From: Streptomyces sp. NBC_00523
GTDB taxonomy: Bacteria; Actinomycetota; Actinomycetes; Streptomycetales; Streptomycetaceae
Assembly (NCBI RefSeq): GCF_036346615.1
Contig: NZ_CP107836.1
Coordinates: forward strand, 2,232,001 to 2,296,000
Direction of reading: 5' to 3'
DNA length: 64,000 bases
Shown here: positions 8,992-17,612 of the stretch, one piece after another
How positions within the stretch are numbered: the stretch's first letter is position 1
Layout: each line of letters starts with the position of its first letter
Made by a program: the position numbers and the translations under genes
The notes under the pieces: generated by a model
Told to the model about the DNA's origin: nothing
Database searches by the model: none
What the model saw: only the letters and a program-made list of their open reading frames with translations

Positions 8992-10008
8992 CTACTCGCG
9001 CACGAGGGAGGTCAGGCTCATGTCCTGGTAACGGTCGCCCGCGACCTGCCCGGCGATCGGTTCGAGGAGGGCCAGCTCGTCGTCGGTGAGCGTGAGGCGG
9101 GTGGCGGCCGTGTTCTCCAGGAGGCGGTGGCTCTTGCGGGTGCCCGGGATCGGGACGACGGTGATGCCGTGGACCTGGGCGCGCTGCTGGACCCAGGCGA
9201 GCGCGACCTGCCCGGCGGTCGCCCCGTGGGCGGCGGCGATCTTGTGGACGGGCTCCAGGAGCGCCGCGTTGGTCTTCGCGTTCTCGCCGGTCATGCGGGG
9301 CTGCGAGGCGCGGAAGTCGCCCTGGGACAGCTCCTTGCCCGCGTCCGCGAAGGACCCGGTGAGGAAGCCCCGGCCCAGCGGCGAGTACGGCACGACCGTG
9401 ACGCCCAGCTCGGCGGCGGCGGCCACCGCGCTGCGCTCCACGTCCCGGCTGAAGAGGGACCACTCGGACTGGAGGGCGGCGATCGGGTGCACGGCGTGCG
9501 CCTCGCGCAGTTCGGCGCCGGTGACCTCGCTGAGTCCGAGCTGCTTGACCTTGCCCTCCCGGACCAGCTCGGCCATGGCGCCGACGGACTCCGCGAACGG
9601 CACGGCGGTGTCGTGGCGGTGCATGTAGTACAGGTCGATGACGTCGGTGTTCAGGCGGCGCAGACTCGCCTCGACGGCCTTGCGGATGTAGGCGGGGCTG
9701 TTGTTGATGCCCCGGTAGTCGGGATCGTCCTCGCGCCGCTCGATGCCGAACTTCGTGGCGAGGGTGATCTCGTCGCGGTGCGCCCCGACGAACGGCGCGA
9801 GGAAGGTCTCGTTGGCGCCGCTGCCGTAGATGTCGGCGGTGTCGAAGAGGGTGACGCCCGCCGTCAGCGCCGTTTCCAGCGTCTCGCGGGCCGAAGCCTC
9901 GTCGGTGTCGCCGTAGAACTCGCTGATGCCCATGCAGCCGAGGCCCTGGACCCCGACCCGGGGGCCGCCCCGGCCGAGTTCGACGGTGGTGATCTTGTTG
10001 TCGGTCAT
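8992..10008 (-). CDS. Aldo/keto reductase
   Basis: NADPH-dependent carbonyl reductase of the AKR superfamily, 338 residues. N terminus GVQGLGCMGISEFYGDTDE, catalytic tetrad residues visible as D in FDTADIYGSGANE, K in LATKFG and H in DLYYMHRHD; cofactor-binding PIPGTRKSHRLLEN near the C terminus. It resembles the YajO/IolS-type AKRs. The ATG at 10008 overlaps the TGA of the MerR gene (TGATG), so the two are translationally coupled. MerR control of a carbonyl-reducing enzyme suggests a response to an electrophile or aldehyde (inference). Confidence 0.9.
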   Translation of the reverse strand: MTDNKITTVELGRGGPRVGVQGLGCMGISEFYGDTDEASARETLETALTAGVTLFDTADIYGSGANETFLAPFVGAHRDEITLATKFGIERREDDPDYRGINNSPAYIRKAVEASLRRLNTDVIDLYYMHRHDTAVPFAESVGAMAELVREGKVKQLGLSEVTGAELREAHAVHPIAALQSEWSLFSRDVERSAVAAAAELGVTVVPYSPLGRGFLTGSFADAGKELSQGDFRASQPRMTGENAKTNAALLEPVHKIAAAHGATAGQVALAWVQQRAQVHGITVVPIPGTRKSHRLLENTAATRLTLTDDELALLEPIAGQVAGDRYQDMSLTSLVRE

Positions 10009-10469
10009 CAGGCACTGGGCCCTTCCGGCGCCCCACGGGCGCCCGCATAGAAGTCGATCTTGTAGTCCAGTACGGCCAGGGTGTCCTGGAGCTCCGCGAT
10101 CCGCGTCCTCACGTCGCGGCGGGTCGCCTCCAGCAGTTCCTGCCGTTCCTCGAAGGTGTGGTCGCCCTCGCGTATGAGCTCGGCGTACCGGACCATGTGG
10201 GCGACCGGCATCCCGGTCAGCCGCAGCTTGGTGACGAAGGCGAGCCAGTCGAGGTCCCGGTTGCTGAAGCGGCGCTGGCCGGTGTGCGACCGGTCGACGT
10301 GCGGCATGAGCCCGATCCGCTCGTACCAGCGCAGGGTGTGGGCGGTCAGGCCGGTGAACGCGGCGACCTCGCTGATCGTGTAGCGGTCCTGCCCGTCGGG
10401 GCGCGGGTGCGCCGAGGGGGCGGAGGCGCAGATATCGGCCCGGGTCGAAGTGCTCTCCATCACCGTCAT
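10008..10469 (-). CDS. MerR family transcriptional regulator
   Basis: Regulator of 153 residues. The MerR winged helix-turn-helix starts at about residue 29 (YTISEVAAFTGLTAHTLRWY) and is followed by ERIGLMPHVDRSHTGQRRFS and a C-terminal coiled coil (TRIAELQDTLAVLDYKIDFY). There is no cysteine-rich metal or redox site at the C terminus, so a small-molecule or aldehyde-type inducer is more likely than metal. ATG 10469 is preferred; an ATG three codons in is possible. Its own promoter has the 19-bp spacer and dyad typical of MerR control, so it probably regulates itself and the coupled aldo/keto reductase. Confidence 0.92.
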   Translation of the reverse strand: MTVMESTSTRADICASAPSAHPRPDGQDRYTISEVAAFTGLTAHTLRWYERIGLMPHVDRSHTGQRRFSNRDLDWLAFVTKLRLTGMPVAHMVRYAELIREGDHTFEERQELLEATRRDVRTRIAELQDTLAVLDYKIDFYAGARGAPEGPSA

Positions 10470-10475
10470 GCCTCC

Positions 10476-10506
10476 ACGCTAAGACCTTGGAGTGCACTCG
10501 AAGCAA
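10476..10506 (-). promoter_or_regulatory. MerR-type promoter with 19-bp spacer and operator dyad
   Basis: On the minus strand a TTGCTT -35 (10501-10506) and a TAGCGT -10 (10476-10481) are separated by exactly 19 bp, the long spacer characteristic of MerR-activated promoters. The spacer is filled by the dyad CTTGGAGTGCACTCGAAG (10486-10503), symmetric except for one position per arm. It lies immediately upstream of the MerR gene start at 10469. Confidence 0.8.
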
Positions 10507-10560
10507 GCGTGACCGGGTGCGGTTTCCAACAGGCGGGACCTGGAATCTACTCTCGTACGC

Positions 10561-11376
10561 ATGCAGAGCCTGGCGATGATCGAGAACTGGCCCGTCCCCA
10601 CCGCCGCGGCGGCCGTCGTACGAGCGGACGGCACGGTCGCCGGTACGCACGGCCCGACCGCGCACCGCTTCCCGCTCGCCTCCGTCACCAAACCGCTCGC
10701 GGCCTACGCGGCGCTGGTGGCGTACGAGGAGGGCGCCGTGGAGCTGGACGAACCGGCGGGCCCCGAGGGCTCGACCGTGCGCCACCTCCTCGCCCACACC
10801 AGCGGCCTCGCCTTCGACGAGCACCGGGTGATGGCCCCGGCCGGCAACCGGCGCCTCTACTCCAACGCGGGTTTCGAGGTGCTGGGCGACCACATCGCGA
10901 AGGCCACCGAGATCCCGTTCCCGGAATACGTTCGACAGGCGGTCCTGGAACCGCTCGGGATGACCGCGACCACCCTGGACGGCTCCCCCGCCAAGGACGG
11001 CGTCTCCACGGTCGCCGACCTCGCGCGCTTCGCCGCCGAGGTGCAGGCCCCCCGCCTCCTCGACCCGCGCACGGTCGCCGCCGCGCAGACCGTGGTCCAC
11101 CCGGGCCTGAAGGGCGTCCTTCCCGGCTACGGCCACCAGAACCCCAACGACTGGGGCCTCGGCTTCGAGATCCGCGACTCCAAGTCCCCGCACTGGACGG
11201 GGGCCTCCTCCTCGCCCGCGACCTTCGGGCACTTCGGGCAGTCGGGCACCTTCCTCTGGGTCGACCCGGCGGCGGGCGCGGCCTGCGTCGCGCTCACCGA
11301 CCGGGCCTTCGGCCCGTGGGCGGTCGAGGTGTGGCCCGCGTTCACGGACGCGGTCCTGGCGGAGCTGGCGGGCTGA
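10561..11376 (+). CDS. Serine hydrolase, class C beta-lactamase-like family
   Basis: Penicillin-binding-protein-like serine hydrolase, 271 residues. Catalytic SxxK is SVTK (residues about 41-44, in HRFPLASVTKPLAAYA) and the Tyr motif is RRLYSNAGFEVLG. The HTSGL segment of the family is present. There is no signal peptide, so it is probably cytoplasmic, an esterase or amidohydrolase rather than a secreted beta-lactamase. It is short relative to family members of 350-400 residues. Divergent from the MerR gene and convergent with the phospholipase gene (18 bp apart). Confidence 0.85.
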   Translation: MQSLAMIENWPVPTAAAAVVRADGTVAGTHGPTAHRFPLASVTKPLAAYAALVAYEEGAVELDEPAGPEGSTVRHLLAHTSGLAFDEHRVMAPAGNRRLYSNAGFEVLGDHIAKATEIPFPEYVRQAVLEPLGMTATTLDGSPAKDGVSTVADLARFAAEVQAPRLLDPRTVAAAQTVVHPGLKGVLPGYGHQNPNDWGLGFEIRDSKSPHWTGASSSPATFGHFGQSGTFLWVDPAAGAACVALTDRAFGPWAVEVWPAFTDAVLAELAG

Positions 11377-11394
11377 CCGGACCCGCCCCGGCGG

Positions 11395-13473
11395 TCAGTG
11401 GTCGTTCACCGTCGCCACCCGGCCCGCGTACCGCTGGGTCCAGCCGGTGCCGGTGTCGGCGGTGAGGACCACGTCGTAGTAGCCGTGCTCGGTGGGCCAG
11501 TCCACGACCGCGGAGTGGCCGCCGGGGACGGTGACCTTGCGGGTGCCGCCCGCGTAGTCGTTGGCCTTCAGGGTGTAGCGGACCGGGTGGCGGCCGTCGT
11601 TGTGCAGCCCCAGGCGGACCACCGGCCGCCATCCCCGGACCAGCCGCGGCTCGACGCGGGGCAGGCCGATGTGGCGTGTGCTCGCGTCCTCGGGGAGCAG
11701 CCGCCCGGCGAAGGAGCGCAGGAACCCGTCGGGGCCGTACACCGAGAAGGCGTACCTGCCGTCGGTGGCGCTCGTGTCCCAGGTGTACGTGCGCGGGGCC
11801 GCCTCGCTCACCGTGTGCGGGATGTTCTCGAACGGGAGGTACCGGTCCGGGAAGACCTGGAGGCTCACCGCCTTGCCCTCCGGACCGCCGGTGAGCGTCA
11901 TGGCGGCGGTCACCGTTCCGGCGGCCCGGTCCTCGGTGAGCACGGCGTGCGGGTGGTAGGAGAGCCCGCGCGGCTCCAGCCGGTCGCGGGGCGGCCTCGG
12001 CGGGGTGCCGGTGACCGGGTCGGCGATGACGACCGGGCCGGGGCGCGGGTGCGCGAAGTCGATGGCGCTGGTCAGGTCCCCGGCGATGGAGCGGCGCCAC
12101 GGGGTGATGTTCGGGCAGGTGAACGGCTTGCCCAGGTGCGCGGCCCAGGTCTCCAGGAACTTCACGGTCGAGGTGTGGTCGAAGACCTCCGAGGCGACGT
12201 AGCCGCCGCGCGTCCACGGGGAGACCAGCAGCATCGGGACGCGGGGCCCGAAGCCGTACGGGGTGGTGCCGGAGAACTCGCCGGGGGTGCCCGCCTCCGG
12301 GCGCGGCGGCAGGACGTGGTCGAACTTTCCGTCGTTCTCGTCGTACGTGATGATCACCAGGGTGTGGTTCCAGATGTCCTCGTTGCTCTGGAGGGTCTGC
12401 AGCACCTTGTTCATGTACCGCTCGCCGTGCACCGTGTCGAAGCCCGGGTGCTCGCTCCAGGCGGCGGGCATGACCACCCAGGACACCTCGGGCAGGGGGT
12501 GCTCGGCGCCCGGCTCGCAGGCGGCGATCAGGTCGCGCAGGACGGCGTCCAGATTGGCGTCGGAGTCGTCGTTGGGCGTGGTGGCGCCCGCGTAGACGAA
12601 GGAGTTGGCCTTCCAGACCCTGCCGGTGCCCGGTTCGAGCTCGGCCGGGTCGGTGGTGCGGGGGTCGAAGGCGGCGAAGCTGTTGGTGACGTTGCAGCCG
12701 TACTCGCCGACGTAGCCGCTCTGCAGGCTCTTGCCGACGCCGTTGCCGCTGTTGTCGGAGTAGACCCGCCAGTTGATGCCCGCCTGCTGGAGCTGCTCGG
12801 GGACGGTGGTCCAGCGGCGGGTGTAGTCGTTCTGGCCCGCGTTGGTGGTCTCGCCGCCCGCCGTGCCGCTCATCAGGTAGTAGCGGTTGGGGATGGTGGG
12901 CCCGTGCAGCGAGCAGAAGTTCATGTCGCAGACGGTGTACTGCGAGGCGAGCGAGTACATCCACGGCATGTAGTCGGGCGTGTAGTACCACATGCAGTGG
13001 TCGCCCTTGTCCTGCACCCAGGTGTCCCAGCGCCCGCCGTTGGCGCCGTAGAAGTTGTGCTTGTCGCTCCAGGTGGCGGTCGAGACGGCGGGGGTCACGA
13101 TGGCGCCGGTGGCGTCGCGCTGCTGGAAGACGCTGGTGCCGTCCTGGAAGGTCAGGACCTGCTTGTCGTCGTGGCCGCGCACCCCCTTCAACTGGCCGAG
13201 GTAGTGGTCGAAGGAACGGTTCTCCTGCATCAGGATCACCACGTGCCTCAGGTCGGAGATATCGCCCTTGAAGCCTCTGGGCAGGCGGTATTCGGCCGCC
13301 TCCGCCTGCGCCCCGCCGACCGCCTCGGCCACCGGCCCCGCGGCGAGGGCGCCGAGCGACACGGCGGCCGTCTGCAGCATCCGGCGGCGGCTGATACGCA
13401 TCTCACCGGTGAACTCGCCGGTGTCGTCGGCTTCGCTGTCCGAGCACGGGATCTCGCTGGTCTGAAGGGTCAT
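11395..13473 (-). CDS. Phosphocholine-specific phospholipase C, Tat-exported
   Basis: Secreted phospholipase C of 692 residues cleaving the phosphodiester of phosphatidylcholine or sphingomyelin-type lipids. A twin-arginine signal lies at residues about 27-55 (RISRRRMLQTAAVSLGALAA). The phosphoesterase core begins with RHVVILMQENRSFDHYLGQL and contains GPTIPNRYYLMSGT and ITYDENDGKFDHV. Two C-terminal DUF756 domains follow the PRPPRDRLEPRG linker. ATG 13473 is preferred because AGAGGTG precedes it; GTG 13503 would add ten residues with no RBS. The host itself does not use phosphatidylcholine widely, so scavenging of phosphate or choline from other organisms is the likely role (inference). Confidence 0.93.
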   Translation of the reverse strand: MTLQTSEIPCSDSEADDTGEFTGEMRISRRRMLQTAAVSLGALAAGPVAEAVGGAQAEAAEYRLPRGFKGDISDLRHVVILMQENRSFDHYLGQLKGVRGHDDKQVLTFQDGTSVFQQRDATGAIVTPAVSTATWSDKHNFYGANGGRWDTWVQDKGDHCMWYYTPDYMPWMYSLASQYTVCDMNFCSLHGPTIPNRYYLMSGTAGGETTNAGQNDYTRRWTTVPEQLQQAGINWRVYSDNSGNGVGKSLQSGYVGEYGCNVTNSFAAFDPRTTDPAELEPGTGRVWKANSFVYAGATTPNDDSDANLDAVLRDLIAACEPGAEHPLPEVSWVVMPAAWSEHPGFDTVHGERYMNKVLQTLQSNEDIWNHTLVIITYDENDGKFDHVLPPRPEAGTPGEFSGTTPYGFGPRVPMLLVSPWTRGGYVASEVFDHTSTVKFLETWAAHLGKPFTCPNITPWRRSIAGDLTSAIDFAHPRPGPVVIADPVTGTPPRPPRDRLEPRGLSYHPHAVLTEDRAAGTVTAAMTLTGGPEGKAVSLQVFPDRYLPFENIPHTVSEAAPRTYTWDTSATDGRYAFSVYGPDGFLRSFAGRLLPEDASTRHIGLPRVEPRLVRGWRPVVRLGLHNDGRHPVRYTLKANDYAGGTRKVTVPGGHSAVVDWPTEHGYYDVVLTADTGTGWTQRYAGRVATVNDH

Positions 13474-13724
13474 CGGGGCACCTCTGGGGGGAGAGTGGTT
13501 CACAAGGGGGGAGGGACGTCTGCGCGCCTGCGAAAACTAGGCCGCCGGTACGAACGGCGGGCGAACCGTGGACGTATTCCTGAGGCACCGGCAGATTTAC
13601 ATGGCCCCGACATGCAGTCGAGATCCCGCACGGTGATAGCCGAAAATCGCGCCCCGATGGCCGGTCCGCCGGTCTTGCCGCGACCCTGGCCGCCGGTCAC
13701 GGACGGCCGCTACGCTCCCCGCCC

Positions 13725-14306
13725 ATGACCGACGACATAGTCCGCGCCACCGCGTCCGACGTCCCCGCGCTCGCGGGCGTCCTGGCCAGCGCGTACGCCG
13801 AGGACCCGGTCTGGTCCTGGCTGATGCCCCGGGACCGGGACCGGCGGCTGCGGCTGTTGTTCGCCGCGCACCTGGCGCAGCAGGTCCCGGCGGGGCGGGT
13901 GTGGACGGACGGCGAACGCACGGTGGCAGCGGTCTGGGCGGAGCCCGGCGCCTGGAAGCTCCCGGCGAGCTACCTGCTGCGCAACGCGGGCACGCTGCTG
14001 CGGGCGAGCCGGGCGCAACTCCCCCGTACCGCAGGCCGGTTGCTCGCCCTGGAGCACCGGCATCCGGCCCGCCCCGCGCACTGGTACGTCGAGTACATCG
14101 GCACCCACGCCGACGCACGCGGTACGGGACGCGGCTCGGTGGTCCTCGGCGGCCTGCTGGAACGGGCGGACGCGGACGGCCGCCCGGTCTTCCTGGAGTC
14201 GAGCAACAGCCGCAACCTCACGTTCTACCGCCGCCACGGCTTCGAGGTCCGCGAGGAGATGACGTTCCGGTCGGGGCCGCCGATGTGGTCGATGTGGCGG
14301 CGGTAG
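13725..14306 (+). CDS. GNAT family N-acetyltransferase
   Basis: Acetyltransferase of 193 residues. The acetyl-CoA motif A is YVEYIGTHADARGTGRGSVV (R/QxxGxG/A form: RGTGRG) at about residues 125-145, followed by FLESSNSRNLTFYRRHGFEV, the usual C-terminal GNAT signature. Substrate unknown. ATG 13725 lies 8 nt after TACGCT (13711-13716), a leaderless pattern. The 251-bp gap between this gene and the phospholipase gene carries no other feature I can identify. Confidence 0.88.
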   Translation: MTDDIVRATASDVPALAGVLASAYAEDPVWSWLMPRDRDRRLRLLFAAHLAQQVPAGRVWTDGERTVAAVWAEPGAWKLPASYLLRNAGTLLRASRAQLPRTAGRLLALEHRHPARPAHWYVEYIGTHADARGTGRGSVVLGGLLERADADGRPVFLESSNSRNLTFYRRHGFEVREEMTFRSGPPMWSMWRR

Positions 14307-14410
14307 CGGGCCCCGCAGCCGCGATCTCCGTCACCCCTCGTGTTTACGGGGCCGATTTCCGGTTACGACATGTAGTGACAGACCATCAGTGCCGGACGAA
14401 AGGCAGGAAC

Positions 14411-14602
14411 ATGAACGTCGTCATCGTGCTGATCCTCGTCGCAGTCCTCGCCCCGCTCGCCTTCGTGGCCCTGGCCCCGAAGGTGCCCGCGCGGCGCAAC
14501 GCGTTTCCCGGCCGGAGCAGCGGCCGGAGCCGTCGGCGTCCGTCGGCGGTGCGGCTGAGTGAGATCCCGCGGCAGCAGTTCGACCGGCACCACGCCCGCT
14601 GA
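14411..14602 (+). CDS. Small single-pass membrane protein
   Basis: Protein of 63 residues. Residues 1-23 form one hydrophobic helix (MNVVIVLILVAVLAPLAFVA) followed by a strongly basic tail (RSSGRSRRRPS). The ATG follows GAAAGGCAGGAAC, a reasonable RBS. The sequence resembles small conserved hypothetical proteins of streptomycetes but I recognise no family and assign no function. The neighbouring genes (GNAT upstream, convergent pirin) give no clue. Confidence 0.6.
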   Translation: MNVVIVLILVAVLAPLAFVALAPKVPARRNAFPGRSSGRSRRRPSAVRLSEIPRQQFDRHHAR

Positions 14603-14628
14603 CGCGGAGCCGGTGGCCGGGGTGCCGG

Positions 14629-15285
14629 TCAGGCGCCCAACTCCCAGACCAGCACCTCGGCCGTGTCCGCGGCGACCAGTTCGAGCCCCGTCTCCCCGGT
14701 GATCCGGGCCGCGTCGCCCGCCGTCAGCTCCTCGCCGCCGACGCGCACCGTGCCGCGCACCACATGCGCGTACGCCCGGGGGGCGTCGGGGACCGCCGCG
14801 CGCTCGCCCTCCGCGAGGCGCCGCACGTGCAGCATGGCGCCCGCCTCGGGGAGGGCGTACGGGGTGGAGTCGGCGATGCCCGGGACGGTCGTGTACGAGG
14901 GCTCGCCGCCGGGCTCCAGGGGCGCCAGCCACATCTGAAGGAACGTCAGCGGACTCTCGCCGTCGTTGCGTTCGACGTGGCGGACGCCGGAGGCGGCGCT
15001 GAGGTGCTGGACGTCGCCGGGCCTGACCACCGTGGCGTGACCGGCCGAGTCGCGGTGCGTCAGCTCGCCCTCGACGACCCAGGTGACGATCTCCGTATGG
15101 CTGTGCGGGTGCTCCTCGAAGCCCGCGCCGGGCGCGAGCCGCTCCTCGTTGCAGGCCAGGACCGGCCCGAAGCGGAGGTTGTCGGGGTCGTAGAAGGTGC
15201 CGAAGGAGAACGCGTGCCGGGAGGCGATGCCGGCCGCCGCGTCCCCGCCCTCGAACCGGTCGCCCGCGCGGTGTACGGAAATCAC
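14629..15285 (-). CDS. Pirin family protein
   Basis: Bicupin protein of 218 residues. The metal-binding cupin motif is visible as FEEHPHSHTEIVTWVVEGEL (His-x-His and Glu ligands, about residues 58-77), and the pirin signature continues with GDVQHLSAASGVRHVERN. Bacterial pirins of this type include quercetin 2,3-dioxygenases (YhhW) and regulators of pyruvate metabolism; the sequence does not distinguish these. It is divergent from fasR with about 100 bp between the starts. Confidence 0.9.
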   Translation of the reverse strand: MISVHRAGDRFEGGDAAAGIASRHAFSFGTFYDPDNLRFGPVLACNEERLAPGAGFEEHPHSHTEIVTWVVEGELTHRDSAGHATVVRPGDVQHLSAASGVRHVERNDGESPLTFLQMWLAPLEPGGEPSYTTVPGIADSTPYALPEAGAMLHVRRLAEGERAAVPDAPRAYAHVVRGTVRVGGEELTAGDAARITGETGLELVAADTAEVLVWELGA

Positions 15286-15389
15286 CCGTCCACGGTAGCC
15301 CGCCTCCCCCCGCGGAGCCCCCGCCGGACACCGAACCGGCCCGCCACCGGCCCCGGCCCTCCGCCCGTCCGTCCCGATAAGGCAGTCTT

Positions 15390-16595
15390 GTGTCCGTGCC
15401 CCGACCCGATCCTGAGCAGCCCGCTGCGAACGACGCCCATCTCCATGCCGCGACCCTGAAGCGGCTCGAGCAGTCCTCCGGCCGGCTGGCCGCGAACGCG
15501 ATCGCCCGCATGGACGAGTCGCTGCCGTGGTACCGGGCGATGCCCCCGGAGAACCGGTCCTGGATCGGCCTGGTCGCCCAGGCCGGTATCGCCGCGTTCA
15601 CCGAGTGGTTCCGGCATCCGGAGACCCCGCAGGCGATCTCGACCGATGTCTTCGGGACCGCCCCGCGCGAGCTGACCCGGGCGATCACGCTGCGGCAGAC
15701 CGTCGAGATGGTGCGGACCACAATCGAGGTCATGGAGGCCGCGATCGACGAGGTCGCCGCCCCCGGCGACGAATCGGTGCTGCGGGAGGCGCTGCTCGTC
15801 TACGCCCGCGAGATCGCGTTCGCGACCGCCCAGGTGTACGCGCAGGCGGCCGAGGCCCGGGGTGCCTGGGACGCCCGGCTCGAATCGCTCGTGGTGAACG
15901 CGGTGCTGTCCGGCGAGGCCGACGAGGGCGCCGTCTCCCGGGCCGCCGCCCTCGGCTGGAACTCCCCCGAGCACGTCTGCGTGCTGCTCGGCACCGCCCC
16001 GGACGGGGACAGCGAGCTGACCGTGGAGGCGATCCGGCGCGCCGCCCGGCACGCCAAGCTCCAGGTCCTCACGGGGGTGCTCGGCAACCGCCTCGTCGTG
16101 ATCGCGGGCGGCAGCGACAACCCGCTCCAGGTCGCGAAGGCCCTGATCGGGCCGTACGCGGCGGGCCCCGTTGTGGCCGGGCCCGTGGTGGCGGACCTGC
16201 TGGCCGCGACCCGGTCCGCGCAGGCCGCGGCCGCCGGACTGAAGGCGTGCGGCGCCTGGCAGGACGCGCCGAGGCCGGTGCTCGCGGACGATCTGCTGCC
16301 GGAGCGCGCGATGGCGGGCGACCCCGCCGCGCGCGAGCAGTTGGTGGAGGAGATCTACAGACCGCTGGAAGAGGCGGGCTCCGCGCTCCTGGAAACGCTG
16401 AGTGTGTATCTGGAACAGGCGAGCAGCCTGGAGGGCGCGGCCCGGATGCTCTTCGTGCATCCCAACACCGTGCGCTACCGGCTTCGACGTGTGACAGACG
16501 TCACCGGCTGGTCACCTTCCGATGTGCGCTCGGCGTTCACTCTGCGAATCGCCCTGATCCTGGGGCGTCTGGCCGACCGGGATACGCAGTCCTAG
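15390..16595 (+). CDS. fasR: FasR, PucR-type activator of fatty acid synthase genes
   Basis: Transcriptional regulator of 401 residues with the PucR architecture: a variable N-terminal part (ARMDESLPWYRAMPPENRSW), a central GGDEF-like region, and a C-terminal helix-turn-helix at about residues 345-395 (ASSLEGAARMLFVHPNTVRY, then RLRRVTDVTGW). Position directly upstream of fabD-fabH-acpP-fabF identifies it as the FasR/MabR orthologue; in Streptomyces FasR activates this operon and acyl-CoA affects the mycobacterial homologue. GTG 15390 is used; GTG 15396 is an alternative. The intergenic dyad at 16598-16618 is its probable binding site. Confidence 0.9.
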   Translation: MSVPRPDPEQPAANDAHLHAATLKRLEQSSGRLAANAIARMDESLPWYRAMPPENRSWIGLVAQAGIAAFTEWFRHPETPQAISTDVFGTAPRELTRAITLRQTVEMVRTTIEVMEAAIDEVAAPGDESVLREALLVYAREIAFATAQVYAQAAEARGAWDARLESLVVNAVLSGEADEGAVSRAAALGWNSPEHVCVLLGTAPDGDSELTVEAIRRAARHAKLQVLTGVLGNRLVVIAGGSDNPLQVAKALIGPYAAGPVVAGPVVADLLAATRSAQAAAAGLKACGAWQDAPRPVLADDLLPERAMAGDPAAREQLVEEIYRPLEEAGSALLETLSVYLEQASSLEGAARMLFVHPNTVRYRLRRVTDVTGWSPSDVRSAFTLRIALILGRLADRDTQS

Positions 16596-16597
16596 AC

Positions 16598-16629
16598 TTT
16601 TGTCGGACATCAACAATTCCCCCTACGGT
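16598..16629 (+). promoter_or_regulatory. Probable fabD promoter with FasR/MabR-type operator
   Basis: TTTTGT (16598-16603), nine bases, ACAATT (16613-16618) forms an inverted repeat that matches the mycobacterial MabR operator form as I remember it (TTTTGT-N9-ACAAAA) at 10 of 12 positions. A TTGTCG -35 (16600-16605) overlaps the left arm and a TACGGT -10 (16624-16629) lies 18 bp further on. The start of fabD is 55 bp downstream. The arrangement fits direct control of the FAS operon by FasR. Confidence 0.65.
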
Positions 16630-16684
16630 TCTTCGTCCCTGTCCCCACGGGTGTTCCGGACCGTTCACAAGAGAGAGTGTGAGG

Positions 16685-17599
16685 GTGCTCGTACTCGTCG
16701 CTCCCGGCCAAGGCGCTCAGACGCCCGGCTTCCTGACTCCCTGGCTCGACCTCCCCGGTGCCACCGACCGCATCGCGGCCTGGTCCGACGCCATCGGGCT
16801 CGACCTCCTGCGCTACGGCACCGAGGCGGACGCGGAGGAGATCCGCGACACCGCGGTGGCCCAGCCGCTGCTGGTCGCCGCCGGTCTGCTGTCGGCCGCC
16901 GCGCTCGACGCCTCCCCGGACGCCGTCGCCGGCCACAGCGTCGGTGAGATCACCGCCGCCTCGTTCGCCGGTGTCATCGGCGAGGAGGCCGCGCTCCGCT
17001 TCGTCCGTACGCGTGGGCTCGCCATGGCCGACGCCGCCGCGGTCACCGAGACCGGGATGGCGGCGCTGCTCGGCGGCGACCCCGAGGTCACGGTGGTCCA
17101 CCTGGAGAAGCTCGGGCTGACCCCGGCGAACGTCAACGGGGCCGGCCAGATCGTCGCCGCGGGCACCGCCGCGCAGATCGCCGCGCTCACCGAGGACAAG
17201 CCGGAGGGTGTGCGCCGCGTGGTGCCCCTGAAGGTGGCCGGCGCCTTCCACACGCACCACATGGCGCCCGCCGTCGAGCGGCTGCGCGCGGCGGCCGGGG
17301 ACCTGGACGTCTCCGACCCCTCGGTGACGTACGTCTCGAACGCCGACGGCAAGACCGTCGCCACCGGCCACGAGGTCATCACCCGGCTCGTCGGCCAGGT
17401 CGCCAACCCGGTCCGCTGGGACCTGTGCATGGAGACCTTCAAGGCGATGGGCGTCACCGCCCTCATCGAGGTCTGCCCCGGCGGCACGCTCACGGGCCTG
17501 GCCAAGCGGGCGCTGCCCGGCGTCCCGACCCTCGCGCTCAAGACCCCCGACGACCTCGACGCGGCCCGCGCGCTCATCGCTGAGCACGCGGGCGCCTAA
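16685..17599 (+). CDS. fabD: Malonyl-CoA:ACP transacylase FabD
   Basis: Transfers malonyl from CoA to acyl carrier protein, the committed loading step of type II fatty acid synthesis; 304 residues. Catalytic Ser is in AGHSVGE (Ser 85) and the catalytic His in AGAFHTHHM (His 189); the N-terminal GQGAQ oxyanion motif is present. GTG 16685 is chosen because AAGAGAGAG ends about 7 nt upstream; GTG 16679 is two codons earlier. It is the first gene of fabD-fabH-acpP-fabF. In streptomycetes the same enzyme also serves polyketide synthases. Confidence 0.96.
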   Translation: MLVLVAPGQGAQTPGFLTPWLDLPGATDRIAAWSDAIGLDLLRYGTEADAEEIRDTAVAQPLLVAAGLLSAAALDASPDAVAGHSVGEITAASFAGVIGEEAALRFVRTRGLAMADAAAVTETGMAALLGGDPEVTVVHLEKLGLTPANVNGAGQIVAAGTAAQIAALTEDKPEGVRRVVPLKVAGAFHTHHMAPAVERLRAAAGDLDVSDPSVTYVSNADGKTVATGHEVITRLVGQVANPVRWDLCMETFKAMGVTALIEVCPGGTLTGLAKRALPGVPTLALKTPDDLDAARALIAEHAGA

Positions 17600-17612
17600 G
17601 GAGCCCGAGAGC

